NCBI GenBank assembly: GCA_958295985.1
Contig: CATQHV010000001.1
Span: 1 to 64,000 of the forward strand
Source: an uncultured Candidatus Binatia bacterium
GTDB lineage: Bacteria > Desulfobacterota > Binatia > UBA9968 > JAJDTQ01
Direction: 5' to 3'
Length of the DNA: 64,000 nucleotides
The position numbers were made by a program, and so were the translations under genes. The notes beneath the pieces were generated by a model. That model saw only the letters and a list, made by a program, of their open reading frames with translations. It had not been told where the DNA came from and did not search any database. Below, in pieces: positions 29,890 to 64,000 of this stretch. Numbering within the stretch: position 1 is the first letter of the stretch; each line of letters opens with the position of its first letter.

Positions 29890-30696
29890 TCAGTTCCTTG
29901 TTTTGCTGTAATCCGTAATTTTTATTTTAAGATCCTCGAGATCCTTGATCTTGATTGAGCGTTCATGGATGAGCCATTTTGACTGGGAGCAAAGGTCGGT
30001 GGCGATATCTTTTGCCCGGTCACGCTTTTCATATTCTGTAACCTCGCGCCCGTCGGTGTGCCTGTCCCAGTACTTGAACTTGTATCTGGCGAGCCAGTCC
30101 GTGACCAGACTTTTTGAAAAGTCCTGTATGTTTTTACACTTTTGGATCTCGCCCGGGGATATGTTCTGGAGTATCGGAACGTATGCCATGTTCAGTATTT
30201 TTGTCTCTTCGACCTCCCTCTTTATCTTCTCAAACCCCTCCAGAAACGCGTCCGCCGAAAAGCTTTTCCCGTTTCCAAGCTGCAACTGGCCGTCTATCGG
30301 ACCCAGCGATGATCCGGGTCCCATTAGGATCTCATCTCCCGCCATCGCAAAAATCGTGCCGGCGCTCTTTGCAACGCCTGGAATCACCATTCCGACCTTT
30401 TCGTATTTTGCACGGACCAATTTTACGATATCCTCCACTACATCCCCCATGCCGCCGGGAGTTTCGAGTATTATGTCAAGTGCATTCCCTAACATATTGT
30501 CCAACTGATCTTGAACTGCAAGAAGATCCGTGTATTCTATCCCTGTGGGGGCCTCATTTTCGGACAGATCCGAGGAAAACACCAGGATGTCTCTGTTTTC
30601 CCTTAGTTTTGAAATGACCGACAGCATCCTTTTTCGTTCGTTGGAAATTTCATCAAAATTCTGAAATTTGTTTAGATATTCTGCGTGTATTCCCAA
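29890..30696 (-). CDS. SDH-type ClpP/SppA-like serine protease (serine dehydrogenase proteinase family)
   Basis: 268 aa; LDIILETPGGMGDVVEDIVKLVRAKYEKVGMVIPGVAKSAGTIFAMAGDEILMGPGSSLGPIDGQL matches the family pattern PGG...VP..A.SAGT..A...DEI.MG....LGPID.Q. TTG start with an in-frame TGA just upstream. Confidence 0.8.
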   Translation of the reverse strand: MGIHAEYLNKFQNFDEISNERKRMLSVISKLRENRDILVFSSDLSENEAPTGIEYTDLLAVQDQLDNMLGNALDIILETPGGMGDVVEDIVKLVRAKYEKVGMVIPGVAKSAGTIFAMAGDEILMGPGSSLGPIDGQLQLGNGKSFSADAFLEGFEKIKREVEETKILNMAYVPILQNISPGEIQKCKNIQDFSKSLVTDWLARYKFKYWDRHTDGREVTEYEKRDRAKDIATDLCSQSKWLIHERSIKIKDLEDLKIKITDYSKTRN

Positions 30697-30715
30697 GCCG
30701 TCTTGTCATCAGCTA

Positions 30716-30729
30716 CAATATTATCAAAT
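30716..30729 (-). promoter_or_regulatory. Possible archaeal TATA-like element for the protease cluster
   Basis: Minus strand ATTTGATAATATTG, ~20-33 nt upstream of the TTG start; would fit a leaderless transcript. Confidence 0.35.
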
Positions 30730-30821
30730 CCATCGCATGCCGGTTCGTACACGGTCGTAACCGTACCCGGAAACACCCGGATCAAAACGTATCGGTTCGA
30801 AAAAATACGGCGGAGTGATGT

Positions 30822-30909
30822 TAGAACTTAAACGTGCATGCCGGCAGACGTCACGCATACCTAAGAATCCGTCCCAGAGAACGCCAGACTGGCACATTTT
30901 CAAGTTCTG
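30822..30909. mobile_element. MITE-like ~88-bp terminal module (right), same orientation as the left one
   Basis: TAGAACTTAAACGTG...CACATTTTCAAGTTCTG; interior GAATCCGTCCCAGAGAACGCCAGACTGGCACATTTTCAAGTTC resembles AATTCGTCCCCGAGGACCGCTAGACGGGCGCATTTTCAAGTTC of the left module. Confidence 0.65.
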
Positions 30910-30913
30910 ACAT

Positions 30914-31510
30914 CATCCTTGGCAGCCGCCCTGATCGCCCCGATCCTCGCCTCCTCCTCGATCTCCATGTCCGTGAACCTCTGGAACCGGACCCGGCATC
31001 TTTAGGACGTCGTCAAACATCCCCTGGAATGCGGTCGGGTCACCCACCGTCTCGTCGGTCACCTTCAGGCCCAGCACCTTTTTGGTGTCCGCATCTATCA
31101 GGAAATGTATCTTGACGAACCCGCGCTTTGTCTTCCACTTTTTCGCTATCCGCGAGCCGCAGTTGTGCTGTCTGAGCCCGGACGAGTCCACTACGAGCCT
31201 GATCATTCCGGGTTTGGACGACGCCAGTACGAAACGGTCTACGATCTTGACGTCCAGCCTGTTGATCCGCTCGCGCAGGTGGCCGTAGGACGGGACGTTT
31301 TCGGGCCCCAGCATGGCCCCCACAAAGCCCGCAAGCTGCCTGTACGGCATCCCGAGCATGCTCCTGACCGGCGCAACAGACATGATCAACGACTCCGTAT
31401 ACATCCACGGACGGCCGTTTTTGCGGCGGTTGGCCTTTTTCAGCTCCGCTTCCCTGCCCTCTCCGGCGTCCAGAACCCGCGCCGCGCCGCGCCGCGTTCG
31501 ATGTATTTTT
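30914..31510 (-). pseudogene. N-terminal part of a decayed IS5-like DDE transposase
   Basis: NRRKNGRPWMYTESLIMSVAPVRSMLGMPYRQLAGFVGAML...MIRLVVDSSGLRQHNCGSRIAKKWKTKRGFVKIHFLIDADTKKVLGLKVTDETVGDPTAFQGMFDDVL. Frame changes near 31490 (gcgcc repeats) and near 31000. Confidence 0.75.
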
Positions 31511-31835
31511 CGTCGCGGTTTTTACGGCCTGCACCGGCAACACCGGAGGATCCTGCCGGAACCGGGCCTCTTGCGCAAGACATCCGTAGCAAACCTGGAG
31601 GATGCGGCGGATGCAAAAAAGGCGGCATGCCGGCAGGCGGGTACGAAGAGCCGTCGCAGGCGCAAAAAGGGCGTGGTTCGGGACGGCCGTGCAGAACGAA
31701 CCGACATTCATCGGGGCCTGCGGCGGGACTGGCGTTTGCGGGTGGTGGAAACGGCCCGACTCGCCAGCAAGACAAAAAAAAGTGCGCCGCAACGCCCCGC
31801 CCGGCCATGTCGTACAGGCCGGCGTTTCCGGTTTT

Positions 31836-31862
31836 GTCTCGGATCCGGGCGTTTTTGGATCC
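31836..31862. repeat. Inverted repeat, left arm
   Basis: GTCTCGGATCCGGGCGTTTTTGGATCC; complementary to 32002-32029. Confidence 0.8.
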
Positions 31863-32001
31863 GGGCCGGGAGGCGCCTCGCATCCCGTAAGCATCACCGA
31901 TCACCGATCAACAAACACGCATCTCTGCCCGAAATTCGGTGTTTGGATCCCGCGGCATGCAAGCGCGGTACCGCGGTCCCGTATGCGGCAGCATGCGGTT
32001 T

Positions 32002-32029
32002 GGATCCCAAAAACACCCGGATCCGAGAC
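32002..32029. repeat. Inverted repeat, right arm
   Basis: GGATCCCAAAAACACCCGGATCCGAGAC; reverse complement GTCTCGGATCCGGGTGTTTTTGGGATCC. Confidence 0.8.
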
Positions 32030-32155
32030 GGGACCGGACACCCGGCCGTCCCCGGCGGCGGGGGTTTGGGCGTTCCTCCCCTCCCCCCACGCATGTCCGT
32101 TCCCCGGTCCGCCGAAACGTGAACCTGCCTGATCGCCTGCCGCCGCGGCAAACGT

Positions 32156-32166
32156 AATTTTTATAC
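32156..32166 (+). promoter_or_regulatory. Possible TATA-like element upstream of ORF-B
   Basis: taattttatac in a GC-rich context, ~257 nt upstream of the ORF-B ATG. Confidence 0.35.
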
Positions 32167-32281
32167 CCTTCGCCGTACACCGTTACAATAACAATGATCG
32201 CAATGATCGGTGGTGCATGTGGGGAGTATGCCGTCTTCCGCATCCTGCCCTTTGCCGGATCGGGGCGGCGTGGATGGAGGA

Positions 32282-32293
32282 GGGGGGGGGGGG
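32282..32293 (+). repeat. G12 homopolymer in the presumed ORF-B leader
   Basis: ggaggaggggggggggggtggcgg, ~130 nt upstream of the ATG at 32423. Confidence 0.9.
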
Positions 32294-32422
32294 TGGCGGT
32301 GGTCGGAGAGAAGGCGGGGGTTGAGGATACGCGTGTCTGACGGGCCGGGGGCCGGATTCCTGCGTATGCCCGGCGGCCTGCCGGCAGGCGTCTCTTTGAC
32401 ATCCAGAGGGGGCGTGTAACCC

Positions 32423-64000
<31,578 letters not shown>

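Larger units (their letters stand above)
28818..30909 (-). mobile_element. 2,092-bp non-autonomous element carrying a protease / Zn-ribbon / small-ORF cluster, inserted in a transposase gene
   Basis: Perfect 17-bp TIRs CAGAACTTGAAAATGTG (28818-28834) and CACATTTTCAAGTTCTG (30893-30909); direct ACAT flanks (28814-28817 and 30910-30913). Removing the element plus one ACAT gives ...AIRAAAKDDVDDVVTAARKEA... in one frame across the junction. Confidence 0.85.

Noticed and set aside
30818-30913. Independent target duplication for the right MITE-like module
   Set aside because: Its inner flank is ATGT and its outer flank ACAT, i.e. inverted rather than direct; only the whole element and the left module show direct ACAT flanks.
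31040-31897. 285-aa minus-strand ORF
   Set aside because: Out of frame with the recognisable transposase motifs (VVDSSGLRQHNCGS...), which lie in the 30913..31404 frame.

Overview
The window is dominated by two giant, high-GC, same-strand ORFs, both cut by the window edges. ORF-A (3..27743 +, 5'-truncated; the supplied ORF starts only at the first in-frame ATG, 72) ends in a Gly/Pro-rich stalk, a CFI-box-like 'GGGCLIATAAYGTELAPQVQRLRELRD' motif and a C-terminal transmembrane helix. ORF-B (32423..64000 +, no stop in the window; missing from the supplied track because it runs off the right edge) starts with a signal peptide and stays open for 10,526 codons. Both are strings of Big_12-like Ig-like domains (PTNATTINFxVxWxEPVxGFxxxDIxxSGTAxHGGVxxFxGxxxxYTFxVxPxxDGTxxVDIAAGAARDxAGN) and NHL beta-propellers (GVAVDxxTGxVYVADTGNDRIAVFN). 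ORF-A 6585..20429 and ORF-B 50009..64000 are collinear, near-identical paralogous sequence, with sharply bounded divergent propeller cassettes. The ~4.7 kb spacer holds a decayed, frameshifted IS5-like transposase (minus strand). That transposase is split by a 2,092-bp element (28818..30909) with perfect 17-bp terminal inverted repeats and a 4-bp ACAT target duplication. Removing the element plus one ACAT rejoins the transposase reading frame at that point. The element has no transposase. It carries a compact minus-strand cluster: an SDH/ClpP-like serine protease, a zinc-ribbon protein and an overlapping 58-aa coiled-coil-like ORF. It is bounded by two directly oriented ~90-bp MITE-like modules. 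Gene style (surface proteins, CFI-box, archaeal TATA-like elements, high GC) suggests an ammonia-oxidising archaeon of the Cenarchaeum type; this is inference only. All alignments were made by eye.
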